64,000 nt of DNA from assembly GCA_949752795.1 (NCBI GenBank), contig CATKHW010000065.1, forward strand, positions 148,501 to 212,500, written 5' to 3'. The translations under genes were made by a program, and so were the position numbers. The notes beneath the pieces were generated by a model. It did not search any database and was not told the origin of the DNA. It was given only the letters and a program-made list of their open reading frames with translations. This DNA comes from Hyperoodon ampullatus (lineage: Eukaryota; Chordata; Mammalia; Artiodactyla; Ziphiidae). Shown here in pieces: positions 49,904 through 60,530 of the stretch; within the stretch, counting starts at the first letter, position 1; every line of letters starts with the position of its first letter.

Positions 49904-50712
49904 GCCCAGATTCTCTTTTTATCTCCCAGGAATTTTTAATGAACGTTGCCGGAGACGAACACCTCCTCTGCTTTTTGTTCCATTCCTTATTCTTGGGGTG
50001 TTGAGGGTGCAGACCCCTCTTTTGTAACTGCTTCATGCTGTGGTGGGAGCCCTGATACATGGGGGGAGGGGCAAAACGTCTCCCCACCAGCCTCCTGGTG
50101 AGGTTGATTGTCCCAAGGCCTCCTGCCTCACTTCTCGTCCGCCTGAGCACCAGCATTGGAAGTGTTACAGATTCTAATGACCTTTAAGGGTCCAGGAAAG
50201 AGAGGCGCAGAGATGCTGCGGTGGCAGGTTTCACCCCACCCCACATATGTTCGGCGACCTTAGGCTGACAGTTTTTGCCAGACTAGATGCTCTGACCTGT
50301 AGTCTGTGCTTTCTTTAATTAGGTCCCTGAATTAATGTACAAACAGCACCATGTGTCAGAGCCCTGCCCGCGCAACTCCCAGACAGTCCAGGGTCAGTGG
50401 TGATCCAGGACCATGACGTCCACTGAGTCAACGGCCTTTAGAAGTAGCCAGCAGTCCAGCCGGTCATATTGGCCACCATCACCGCGGTGTCTGTAGGGTT
50501 TTCTATGGTGAAAGCGTGATATACGTTTCCCCCGCCAAGCTTATTATCTCCCCTCTGGGTGCAGTAAGTCCTGCAAGCAGTAGTCTGCTCTTTCGGGGCA
50601 CAGTCTTGTCGTTTTCTGAGAGAATCTCCAGGTCAAGTGATGGTCACATGAGTCATCTTGGGGGCCCGTTGCCCCCATTTATCTCTCTGGAGGTTGGAGT
50701 TGGAGGTCCTCC

Positions 50713-50943
50713 TCACTCGAGGTCAGTGTGTCCACAGAGTGACCCCTGCAACTTCAGGGCATGATGGGTGGTTAGGATCACCACGTGGGGTCCTTTTCCC
50801 TTAGGAGGGAGCTGGCCTTGTGGGCTGCTGATTTCCAGCTTTTTAGATACCCCAGTATCCTGGCCTGATGAGTCGGTGGGCAAAGCCCTTGGTGACCATA
50901 GTTTATCATACCTGAAGGGCATTCTTGTGTTGCTCCATTTCAA
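50713..50943 (-). pseudogene. Retroviral connection/integrase C-terminal remnant
   Basis: A 76-codon minus-strand frame whose C-terminal part has the GPHVVILTT-type pattern seen in the gammaretroviral integrase C-terminal domain (known family motif). It lies only ~100-200 bp beyond the reverse transcriptase thumb-like sequence, which shows a large internal deletion. Confidence 0.55.
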
Positions 50944-50999
50944 GTGGTCCCAGTTTTTGCACTAAGGCTCCAAGGGCGATCAACCTTTGACCGGGTATG

Positions 51000-51740
51000 T
51001 AAAGGTCAAAGGGTTTAGCTAAATTAGGGAGTTCCTGGGCAAGGGTCTGTATTGACTGCTCTTTCCATTCTTGAAAGGCTGCTTCTGGATTCTATTCAAA
51101 AGGATCATCATCTTTTCGTGTCAGTGTTTCATGTAGAGGCCCAGCTATTACACTGTAGTTAGGGATCCAGATGCAGAAAACCTTGGCCTCCCCAGGAACC
51201 CCTAAGCTGTCTTCTAGTTGTAGAAGAGGTAAGGCTGCAAATGGCTTCTTCCCTATCCTGGGATGCGTTTCTCCGAATATCTGTGAGAATGAAGCCCAGG
51301 CATGTCACCTTAGCCTGGGATATTTGAGCGTTTTTCTTGGACACCGTCTATCCTTTCTTGGCTAGGTAGTTCAGAGGCGTCTTTAGTAGGCCTGGCGATC
51401 AGAATGTCATCTGCATATTGAAGGAGGGTTCCCTTTTACAGAGGTTGAACTTTTAGGTCTTTAGAGGACATTTCCCCAATGATGGTGTGATGATTTCTGA
51501 ACCATTGGGGCAGGACGGCCCAGCATTATTGCTTTTGTTGCATGTTGTGTCCTGCCACTCACAAGCCAAAAATTCTTGTGACTCTGAGATGAATGGAATA
51601 CAGAAGAAGGCATCATTGAAGTATAATACAGAATGCCATGGCCTGGTGGAAGGTAGAATGACCAGCAGGGTGTAGGAAATAGGAGCTACTGGATGTATAT
51701 CCTCGGTGGCTTCACTGACTGTCCTGATATCCTTTACCAG
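51000..51740 (-). pseudogene. Retroviral reverse transcriptase remnant
   Basis: The minus-strand complement encodes the polymerase active-site motif YADD at 51,406-51,417, with upstream fingers/palm-like and downstream thumb/connection-like sequence spread over several frames with stops. Motif spacing and flanks resemble class I (gamma) endogenous retroviruses. Not functional. Confidence 0.65.
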
Positions 51741-51745
51741 GTCTC

Positions 51746-51957
51746 CAGCAGCCCATGGGGCTCTCGTGGTCAGGCCAATCCCAGGATATGGAGCTCACCT
51801 GGGCTGCACCCCTACCCCACAGCCCACGGGGCTCTCGTGGTCAAGTCCCTCCCAGGGTATGGAGCTCACCTCTGCAGCTACCCAGCAGCCCATGGGGCTC
51901 TCCTACTCAGGCCCTTCCCAGGATACGGAGCTCCCCTGGGCAGGTACCCCAGCAGGG
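51746..51957. repeat. Short GC-rich minisatellite (~65-71 bp, three copies)
   Basis: Three copies of 'agcccatggggctct' followed by 'cccaggatatggagctcacc' (or a near match), starting near 51,750, 51,821 and 51,886, then a fading fourth. It lies at the upstream end of the retroviral remnant. Confidence 0.8.
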
Positions 51958-52349
51958 CTGGACATACAGGAACTGTGCACATAGCCCACCTTGCAGAGAA
52001 CCCCCAGCTCACCTGTCGCTCACAGCTGACACAGAATACCTCAGAGCAGGACTTGAACTAACAAACAGCAGTTCTGACAGGTCTGTGACCATGGCTATCA
52101 CTCTCTGCAGGCTCTTTCTGCCTGGTCTTCCAGACACTTCCACTGCAGCCAGGGCACCAGGCCTCTGTCTCCACCCACCATCACTCCTCTCCCTGACTCC
52201 TGGGTTGCTCTCATTAGGATAGTGTCTTCTTGAAGTTGTTTTCCACTCATGGACCAGATAAAATGATAAGAAAACAACCCGCAGCAGCAGCCCCTTGTCT
52301 ATCCTGACTCTCAAGAGCCCACACCTGTTCCTAGGGCCTGGCCCGTTTA
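51958..52349. other. Unassigned sequence
   Basis: About 390 bp of moderate GC with a 114-codon minus-strand frame (52,009-52,353) that has no recognisable family pattern. No repeat homology is visible elsewhere in the window. Confidence 0.45.
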
Positions 52350-52356
52350 GCAAGTT

Positions 52357-53110
52357 TCATTTTCTGCAGCTGTGAGCCCCTGAGGGGTGAGGATTGGCTG
52401 ATTTTGGTAGCCTGAAACTGCCTGCCAGCCCTCCACAGGTGTGCCTGGGTTGAGGGCAATATAAACAGCTCTCCAGTGAGCGACAGCCCTTGTAGCTGTG
52501 ACTGACGCCATATTCTCTGCCCCGTAGGCAGTGCCGGGGCTGTGCTGGTGGGAGGGAGTGAGGGGCCGTGGCTTTGTGGGTGGCCCAGTGTGAGTGGGGC
52601 TCTGCTGGACTTTCTGCAGAAGTTGCCAGGCTGCGACCTGCTAAAGAAGAGGATGTGTCACCGATACCTGCTGCTGGAATTTCTCCCCAGGCAGAGGTGA
52701 GGAAGTAAAAAAGCAGTGGGGGCGGTGGCAGGAGGGGTATCTCAGGCAGGGAAATGGAAAGCTTCCAGAAGAGCATCTGGGGCCAGGACCATCCTGACTG
52801 GCCTGCAGGCACCAAGTAGGCCTGTGTGCTGTCGCTGGTGTGGCTCCACAGCCCTTCCTCTAAGGTTGCAAGTTCTTGTACATATTCAGGTGTTTTACCT
52901 GGAAAGGGTGGGAAGAGTTCAGCTGCAGCAGGACTGGGGCTCAGCTCACGTTTACTCACAGATGCCTTGGAACGGTCCCCCAGCTTTGCAATGAGGACCC
53001 TCCTTGCTTGGGGAATGGGCTGCTGGCTGTATGGGAGATGATTCCCCACCTCTGACCAATTTCAGAATTGTTTACCGCTGGAGCAAGTGCCCTGATAGGG
53101 TTTTCCTCTG
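52357..53110 (-). other. GC-rich block of unit 1 with a long minus-strand open frame
   Basis: An open frame of 230 codons runs at 52,357-53,049 on the minus strand, proline- and serine-rich, with FPPFPGKTPEYVQ near its first third. Parts of the same frame are open in the other units (130 codons at 55,295-55,687, 143 at 57,986-58,417, 206 at 63,201-63,821). I recognise no domain. It could be a fossil exon or retroviral piece, or an accident of GC-rich sequence. Confidence 0.35.
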
Positions 53111-53244
53111 TCTAACTCGTGGGTTCAGGTTTTTTTTCCTTTTTTGGTTCAAGTTAGATTTTATTCCTCTTTTATGTATTTATTGATATAAGCATGGAAA
53201 TAATTCATTCATATGAATACATCAGTGTGAAGGGAAGACCTTTT

Positions 53245-54238
53245 TTCTCTTTTATTTTTAAATTTTATTTTTTTAAATTTTAAAATTTAATTTTATTTAT
53301 ATTTTTACACAGCAGATTATTATTAGTTATGTATTTTATGCATATACATGTATACAGGTCAATCCCAATATCCCAACAGATGCCACCAACACCAACCCAT
53401 GGCTTCCCACACTTGGTGTCCATACGTGTGTTCTCTACCTCTGTGTCTCTATTTCTTCCCTGCAAAGCAGTTCATCTGTACCATTTTTCTAGGTTCCACA
53501 TATATGCATTAATATACAATATTTGTTTTTCTCTTTCTGACTTACTTTATTCTGTATGACAGTCTCTAGATCCATCGACGTCTCTACAAATGACCCAGTT
53601 TCATTCCTTCTTATGGCTGAGTAATATTCCATTTTATATATGGACCACATCTTTATCCATTCGTCTGTCTGTGGGTATTTAGGTTGCTTCCATTACCTGG
53701 CTATCGTAAATAGTGCTGAAATGAGCATTGTGGTGAATGTGCCTTTTTGATTTATGGTTTTCTCTGGGTATATGCCCAGAAGTGGGATTGCTGGATCATA
53801 TGGTAATTCTATTTCTAGTTTTTTTAAGGAAACTCCATACTGTTTTCCATCGTGACTGTATCAATTTACATTTCCACCACTAGTGGAAGAGGGATCCTTT
53901 TGTCCACACCCTCCCCAGAATTCGTTGTTTGTAGATTTTCTGATGATGCCGATTCTAACAGGTGTGAGGTGATACCTCATTGTAGTTTTGGTTTGCATTT
54001 CTCTAATAATTAGTGATGTTGAGCAGCTTTTCATGTGTGTCTTGGCCATCTCTGTGTCTTCTTTGAAGAAACGTCTCTTTAGATCTTCTGCCCATTTTTG
54101 TATTGGGTTTTTTGTTGTTTTAATATTTAGCTGCACGAGCTCTTTATATATATTGGAGATTAAACCTTTGTCCATTGATTCGTTTGCAAATATTTTCGCC
54201 CATCCTGAGGGATGCTTTTTGCCATTCCCATTTTTTTA
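53245..54238 (-). mobile_element. L1 3' fragment in unit 1 (antisense)
   Basis: Antisense L1: 3'UTR hallmark 'acagcagattattattagttatgt' in part at ~53,310, then the ORF2 end, with 'gctgagtaatattccatttt', 'gttgcttccattacctggc' and 'gggtatatgcccagaagtggg' (partly quoted). It ends at ~54,238, so it is 5'-truncated. It looks younger than the L1 sequence in the satellite. Confidence 0.88.
53861..54175 (-). pseudogene. L1 ORF2 fragment, unit 1
   Basis: 104 open codons on the minus strand from the C-terminal third of the L1 ORF2 protein. Hallmarks are [22 protein letters not shown] and [10 protein letters not shown], matching mammalian L1 (known family). It lacks endonuclease and reverse transcriptase domains; the reading continues towards 53,560 in broken frames. 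Confidence 0.85.
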
Positions 54239-54266
54239 ACAAAAAAAGAAAGAAAGAAAAAGAAGC
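54239..54266. repeat. A/GA-rich simple repeat, unit 1
   Basis: 'aacaaaaaaagaaagaaag' followed by more A/G, at the truncated end of the L1 fragment; also at ~56,967, ~59,696 and ~62,411. Confidence 0.8.
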
Positions 54267-54456
54267 AGAACACTAATGTGTGTAAAATATGCCTTTTGAA
54301 ACTGTCGTTTTGAAATATGGACATCCTTTGAATTTTTTGGTCGCTATATGAACCCAGGATTTGTTTTCAGGGCAGGTGTCATTTACAGGCCTGCAATGAT
54401 TTTGAATATCAACTGACCATTAGCGCTGGGATTAAAGCTGCTGTTGTGTGAAACGG

Positions 54457-54470
54457 CCACAAGGTGGCAG
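54457..54470 (+). promoter_or_regulatory. CTCF-like motif, unit 1
   Basis: CCACAAGGTGGCAG agrees with the CTCF core consensus CCASYAGRKGGCAS at all but one position (A for Y). Binding is inference. Confidence 0.5.
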
Positions 54471-54604
54471 CAGTTCTCCCTTACCAAATCTGGTTACTGG
54501 GGCAACAGAGCCTCAATGGAAGTCGTGTTCTAGATTGGAATTCAGAATGGAATGTGCCAGGAGAAAGCCCCTCAAGTTTGTCTCACTACTTCTTGTTCGT
54601 GTTT

Positions 54605-55070
54605 TTAATTTAATTTTTTAATTTTTTATTACAGCAAATTTGATTACAATGTTTGGCTTGTTGTAGGTGTGGAAGATGTGGTTCTTTTACACATATACAT
54701 ATGTCTGTTCTTCCTGGGATCCTTTTCCCATGTACCTTATGAAAGAATGTTGAGTAGTCTTCTGGTATTCTGTAGGTCTTCGGTGATTATATATGTCACC
54801 TGTGTTTGTATATGTCTGTTAACCCCAATATCATAATGAAACCAATCCTCACACCTTTCCATTGGTGAACCATAAGTTTGTTGAATGAATCTGTGATTGC
54901 CCTTCTCCGTGGAAATATCTGCCCTGGTATCCATTTTTCGGTCACAACTATAAGAGATATGATATGATATGTGTCTTTCACTTTGTGACTTACTACAAGT
55001 CACGTGATTATCTCTAGACACACCTACGGTGTTGCAAATGGCATTGTGTCTTTTTATTCCTTGGCTTCTA
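54605..55070 (-). mobile_element. Second L1 3'UTR/ORF2-end fragment, unit 1 (antisense)
   Basis: 'tttgattacaatgtttggc', 'acacatatacatatgtctg', 'gtctgttaaccccaatatc', 'ccataagtttgttgaatg' and 'tgcaaatggcattgtgtc' follow the order of the cetartiodactyl L1 3'UTR complement. It is an older, different L1 copy from the one at 53,245. Confidence 0.78.
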
Positions 55071-55189
55071 TTCTGCGTTAGCGAGGTCCATTTTCAACAA
55101 TGTGAATCCCTGAGGGCTGAAGATTAGCTGACCTGGGTAGCCTGACCCTGCTGGCCGGCACTCCCCAGGTGTGCCTGGGTTGAGGTCAA

Positions 55190-55200
55190 TATAACCAGCG
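55190..55200 (+). promoter_or_regulatory. TATA-like element in the GC-rich block
   Basis: 'aatataaccagc' here is 'aatataaacagc' in the other units (about 52,460, 57,920, 60,648 and 63,320), a TATAAA box in otherwise GC-rich sequence. Promoter activity is not shown; this copy has lost the perfect match. Confidence 0.25.
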
Positions 55201-55984
55201 CAGCAGGCAGGAATAGACCCTGAAGCTGTGCCTGACTCCATATTCTCTGTCCCGTCAGCAGTCTCGGGGCTGTGCTGGTGGGAGGGAGTGATGGTCACGG
55301 CTTTGTGGGTGGCCCGGTGTGAGTGGGTCTCTGCTGGACTTTCTGCAGTAGTTGCCAGGCTTCCACCTGTAAAGAAGAGGATGTGGCACCCATACCTTCC
55401 GCTGGAATTTCTCTCCGGACAGAGGTGAGGAAGGAAAAAAGCAGTGGGTGCCGGGACAGGAGGGGTATCTCAGGCAGGGCAATGGAAAGCTTCCAGAAGA
55501 GCGCCCAGGGCCAGGACCATCCTGGCTGGCCTGCAGGCAACAAGTTGGCCTGCGTTCTGTCACTGGTGTGGCTCCACGCCCCTTCCTCTAGGCTTTCAAG
55601 GCCTTGTACATATTCAGGTGTTTTACCTGGGAAGGGTGGGGAAAGTTCAACAGCAGCTGGCCTGGGGCTCAGCTCACGGTTACTCACAGATGCCTCGGCA
55701 TGGCACCCCGCTTTGCAATGAGGACGCTCCTTGCATAGGAGTGGGCTGCTGGCTCTATCGGTGATGATTCCCCACCTCTGACCAATTTCAGAATTGATTA
55801 CCGCTGGAGCAAGTGCCCTGATAGGGTTTTCCTCTGTCTAACTCGTGGGTTCAGGTTTTCTTTTTTCTTTTTTGGTTCAAGTTAGATTTTATTCCTCTTT
55901 TATGTATTTATAGATATAAGCATGGAAATAATTCATTCATATAAATACATCTGTGTGAAGGGAATAACTTTTTTCTGTTTTATT

Positions 55985-56966
55985 TTTAAATTTTATTTTT
56001 TAAAATTTTGAAATTTAATTTTATTTATTTTTTTATACAGCAGGTTATTATTAGTTATGTATTTTATGCATATACATGTATACAGGTCAATCCCAATCTC
56101 CCAACTCATCCCAACACCACCTCCCTATGGCTTCCCACACTTTGTGTCCATACGTGTGTTCTCTACCTCTGTGTCTCTATTTCTTCCCTGCAAACCAGTT
56201 CATCTGTTCCATTTTTCTAGGTTCCACATATATGCATTTATATACAATATTTGTTTTTCTCTTTCTGACTTACTTCATTCTGTATGACAGTCTCTAGATC
56301 CATCGACGTCTCTACAAATGACCCAGTTTCATTCCTTCTTATGGCTGAGTAATATTCCATTTTATATATGGACCACATCTTTATCCATTCGTCTGTCTGT
56401 GGGTATTTAGGTTGCTTCCATTACCTGGCTATCGTAAATAGTGCTGAAATGAGCATTGTGGTGAATGTGCCTTTTTGATTTATGGTTTTCTCTGGGGATA
56501 TGCCCAGAAGTGGGATTGCTGGATCATATGGTAATTCTATTTCTAGTTTTTTTAAGGAAACTCCATACTGTTCTCCATCGTGACTGTATCAATTTACATT
56601 TCCACCACTAGTAGAAGACGGATCCTTTTGTCCACACCCTCCCCAGAATTCGTTGTTTGTAGATTTTCTGATGATGCCGATTCTAACAGGTGTGAGGTGA
56701 TACCTCATTGTAGTTTTGATTTGCATTTCTCTAATAATTAGTGATGTTGAGCAGCTTTTCATGTGCGTCTTGGCCATCTCTGTGTCTTCTTTGAAGAAAC
56801 GTCTCTTTAGATCTTCTGCCCATTTTTGTATTGGGTTCTTTGTTGTTTTAATATTAAGCTGCATGAGCTCTTTATATATATTGGAGATTAAACCTTTGTC
56901 CATTGATTCGTTTGCAAATATTTTCGCCCATTCTGAGGGATGCTTTTTGCCATTCCCATTTTTTTA
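55985..56966 (-). mobile_element. L1 3' fragment in unit 2 (antisense)
   Basis: Same structure as in unit 1, starting at 'tttttatacagcaggttatt' and ending at the A-rich tract. Differences from unit 1 are few. Confidence 0.88.
56589..56903 (-). pseudogene. L1 ORF2 fragment, unit 2
   Basis: 104 open codons equivalent to 53,861-54,175, with a few amino-acid changes (ELMQ for ELVQ, EMQIKT for EMQTKT). Shared start and stop positions reflect amplification of one fragment. Confidence 0.85.
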
Positions 56967-57184
56967 ACAAAAAAAGAAAGAAAGAAAAAGAAGCAGAACT
57001 CTAATGTGTGTAAAATATGCCTTTTGAAACTGTCGTTTTGAAATATGGACGTCCTTTGAATTTTTTGGTCGAAATATGAACCCAGGATTTGTTTTCAGGG
57101 CAGGTGTCATTTACAGGCCTGCAATGATTTTGAATATCAACTGACCATTAGCGTTGGTATTAAAGCTGCTGTTGTGTGAAACGG

Positions 57185-57198
57185 CCACAATGTGGCAG
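57185..57198 (+). promoter_or_regulatory. CTCF-like motif, unit 2 (mutated)
   Basis: CCACAATGTGGCAG: the core AGGTGGC has become ATGTGGC, expected to weaken any CTCF contact relative to units 1, 3 and 4. Confidence 0.35.
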
Positions 57199-57334
57199 CA
57201 GTTCTCCCTTACCAAATCTGGTTACTGGGGCAATAGAGCCTCAATGAAAGTCGGGTTCTAGATTGGAATTCAGAATGGAATGTGCCAGGAGAAAGCCCCT
57301 CAAGTTTGTCTCACTACTTCTTGTTCGTGTTTTT

Positions 57335-57801
57335 AATTTAATTTTTTAATTTTTTATTACAGCAAATTTGATTACAATGTTTGGCTTGTTGTAGGTGTGG
57401 AAGATGTGGTTCTTTTACACATATACATATGTCTGTTCTTCCTGGGATCCTTTTCCCATGTACCTTATGACGGAATGTTGAGTAGTCTTCTCTTGGTATT
57501 CTGTAGGTCTTTGGTGATTATATATGTCACCTGTGTTTGTATATGTCTGTTAACCCCAATATCATAATGAAACCAATCCTCACACCTTTCCATTGGTGAA
57601 CCAAAAGTTTGTTGAATGAATCTGTGATTGCCCTTCTCCGTGGAAATATCTGCCCTGGTATCCATTTTTCGGTCACACCTATAAGAGATATGATATGATA
57701 TGTGTCTTTCACTTTCTGACTTACTACAAGTCACGTGATTACCTCTAAACACACCTACGGTGCTGCAAATGGCATTGTGTCCTTTTATTCCTTGGCTTCT
57801 A
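57335..57801 (-). mobile_element. Second L1 3'UTR fragment, unit 2 (antisense)
   Basis: Equivalent to 54,605-55,070, with 'agtcttctcttgg' where unit 1 has the shorter 'agtcttctgg'. Confidence 0.78.
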
Positions 57802-58714
57802 TTCTGCCTTAGCGAGGTCCATTTTCAACAATGTGGTTCCCTGAGGGCTGAGGATTAGCTGACCTTTGTAGCCTGGCCCTGCCGGCCGGCCCTCCCCAGG
57901 TGTGCCTGTGTTGAGGTCAATATAAACAGCGCTGCAGGCAGCAAAAGCCCCTGAAGCTGTGCCTGACTCCATATTCTCTGCCCCGTCAGTAGTCTCGGGG
58001 CTTTGCTGGTGGGAGGCAGTGAGGGGCCACGGCTTTGTGGGTGGCCCTGTGTGAGTGGGTCTCTGCTGGACTTTCTGCAGGAGTTGCCAGGCTGCCACCT
58101 GTAAAGAAGAGGATGTGGCACCCATAACTTCCGCTGGAATTTCTCTCCGGACAGAGGTGAAAGGAAAAAATCAGTGGGTGCCGGGACAGGAGGGGTATCT
58201 CAGGCAGGGCAATGGAAAGCTTCCAGAAGAGCGCCCAGGTCCAGGACCATCCTGGCTGGCCTGCAGGCACCAAGTTGGCCTGCGTGCTGTCGCTGGTGTG
58301 GCTCCATGGCCCTTCCTCTAGGCTTTCAAGCCCTTGTACATATTCAGGTGTTTTACCTGGGAAGGGTGGGAAAAGTTCAAAGGCATCTGGCCTGTGGCTC
58401 AGTTCATGGTTACTCACAGATGCCTCGGAATGGCCCCCACCATTGCAATGAGGACGCTCTTTGCATAGAAGTGGGCTGCTGGCTGTATGGGAGATGATTC
58501 CCCACCTCTGATCAATTTCATAATTGTTTACTGCTGGAGCAAGTGCCCTGATAGGGTTTTCCTCTGTATAACTGGTGGGTTCAGGTTTTTTTTTTTCTTT
58601 TTTCGTTCAAGTTAGATTTTATTCCTCTTTTATGTATTTATAGATATAAGCATGGAAATAATTCATTCATATAAATACATCTGTGTGAAGGGAAAAACTT
58701 TTTTCTGTTTTATT

Positions 58715-59695
58715 TTTAAATTTTATTTTTTTTAATTTTGAAATTTAATTTTATTTATTTTTTTATACAGCAGGTTATGATTAGTTATGTATTTTATGCA
58801 TATACATGTATACAGGTCAATCCCAATCTCCCAACTCATCCCACCACCACCAACCCATGGCTTCCCACACTAGGTGTCCATACGTGTGTTCTCTACCTCT
58901 GTGTCTCTATTTCTTCCCTGCAAACCAGTTCATCTGTACCATTTTTCTAGGTTCCACATATATGCATTAATATACAATATTTGTTTTTCTCTTTCTGACT
59001 TACTTCATTCTGTATGACAGTCTCTAGATCCATCGACGTCTCTACAAATGACCCAGTTTCATTCCTTCTTATGGCTGAGTAATATTCCATTTCATATATG
59101 TACCACATCTTTATCCATTCATCTGTCTGTGGGTATTTAGGTTGCTTCCATTACCTGGCTATCGTAAATAGTGCTGAAATGAGCATTGTGGTGAATGTGC
59201 CTTTTTGATTTATGGTTTTCTCTGGGTATATGCCCAGAAGTGGGATTGCTGGATCATATGGTAATTCTATTTCTAGTTTTTTTAAGGAAACTCCATACTG
59301 TTCTCCATCGTGACTGTATCAATTTACATTTCCACCACTAGTGGAAGAGGGATCCTTTTGTCCACACCCTCCCCAGAATTCGTTGCTTGTAGATTTTCTG
59401 ATGATGCCGATTCTAACAGGCGTGAGGTGATACCTCATTGTAGTTTTCATTTGCATTTCTCTAATAATTAGTGATGTTGAGCAGCTTTTCATGTGCGTCT
59501 TGGCCGTCTCTGTGTCTTCTTTGAAGTAACGTCTCTTTAGATCTCCTGCCCATTTTTGTATTGGGTTGTTTGTTTTTTTAATATTAAGCTGCATGAGCTC
59601 TTTATATATATTGGAGATTAATCCTTTGTCCATTGATTCGTTTGCAAATATTTTCGCCCATTCTGAGGGATGCTTTTTGCCATTCCCGTTTTTTT
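58715..59695 (-). mobile_element. L1 3' fragment in unit 3 (antisense)
   Basis: Same extent as in unit 2. Variants include 'ttcatatatgtaccac' and 'tgaagtaacgtctc'. Confidence 0.88.
59319..59633 (-). pseudogene. L1 ORF2 fragment, unit 3
   Basis: 104 open codons, carrying [13 protein letters not shown] in place of [13 protein letters not shown]. Confidence 0.85.
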
Positions 59696-59914
59696 AACAA
59701 AAAAAGAAAGAAAGAAAAAGAAGCAGAACACTAATGTGTGTAAAATATGCCTTTTGAAACTGTCGTTTTGAAATATGGACGTCCTTTGAATTTTTTGGTC
59801 GATATATGAACCCAGGATTTGTTTTCAGGGCAGGTGTCATTTACAGGCCTGCAATGATTTTGAATATCAACTGACCATTAGCGCTGGGATTAAAGCTGCT
59901 GTTGTGTGAAACGG

Positions 59915-59928
59915 CCACAAGGTGGCAG
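59915..59928 (+). promoter_or_regulatory. CTCF-like motif, unit 3
   Basis: CCACAAGGTGGCAG, identical to unit 1. Confidence 0.5.
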
Positions 59929-60064
59929 CAGTTCTCCCTTACCAAATCTGGTTACTGGGGCAACAGAGCCTCAATGGAAGTCGTGTTCTAGTTTGGAATT
60001 TAGAATGGAATGTGCCAGGAGAAAGCCCCTCTAGTTTGTCTCACTACTTCTTGTTCGTGTTTTT

Positions 60065-60530
60065 AATTTAATTTTTTATTTTTTATTACAACAAATTTGA
60101 TTACAATGTTTGGCTTGTTGTAGGTGTGGAAGATGTGGTTCTTTTACACATATACATATGTCAGTTCTTCCTGGGATCCTTTTCCCATGTACCTTATGAC
60201 AGAATGTTGAGTAGTCTTCTCTTGGTATTCTGTAGGTCTTCGGTGATTATATATGTCACCTGTGTTTGTATATGTCTGTTAACCCCAATATCATAATGAA
60301 ACCAATCCTCACACCTTTCCATTGGTGAACCATAAGTTTGTTTAATGAATCTGTGATTGCCCTTCTCCGTGGAAATATCTGCCCTGGTATTCATTTTTCG
60401 GTCACACCTATAAGAGATATGATATGATATGTGTCTTTCACTTTCTGACTTACTACAAGTCACGTGATTACCTCTAGACACACCTACGGTGCTGCAAATG
60501 GCATTGTGTCCTTTTATTCCTTGGCTTCTA
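60065..60530 (-). mobile_element. Second L1 3'UTR fragment, unit 3 (antisense)
   Basis: Equivalent to 57,335-57,801, with 'ttattacaacaaatttg' at its left end, shared with unit 4. Confidence 0.78.

Larger units (their letters stand above)
50400..51740 (-). mobile_element. Endogenous retrovirus remnant, gamma-like, internally deleted
   Basis: The minus strand carries fragments of a gammaretrovirus-like pol, read from high to low coordinates. Reverse transcriptase sequence (about 51,740-51,000) is followed closely by an integrase C-terminal segment (about 50,830-50,720), so RNase H and most of integrase are missing. Frames are interrupted by stops and shifts. Sequence at ~50,400-50,650 may be the region after pol but I could not identify it. 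I see no intact gene; the element is dead. Confidence 0.65.
52350..55080. repeat. 2.73-kb unit 1
   Basis: 2731 bp. The left GC-rich block is the most diverged copy ('gattggctgattttgg', 'aactgcctgccagcc'), while the L1 part is close to units 2-4. This fits an edge unit of the array. Confidence 0.9.
55081..57811. repeat. 2.73-kb unit 2
   Basis: 2731 bp. It starts directly at the end of the second L1 fragment of unit 1, with no separating sequence. Nearly identical to units 3 and 4. Confidence 0.92.

Noticed and set aside
48763..52349. tRNA-derived SINE (such as the cetacean CHR family) or a tRNA gene
   Set aside because: No A-box/B-box arrangement or SINE-like head was seen in the island.
54737..55021. 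A novel minus-strand gene in each 2.73-kb unit (94-95 codons)
   Set aside because: The segment matches the L1 3'UTR/ORF2-end complement, so the frame is a by-product of L1 sequence.
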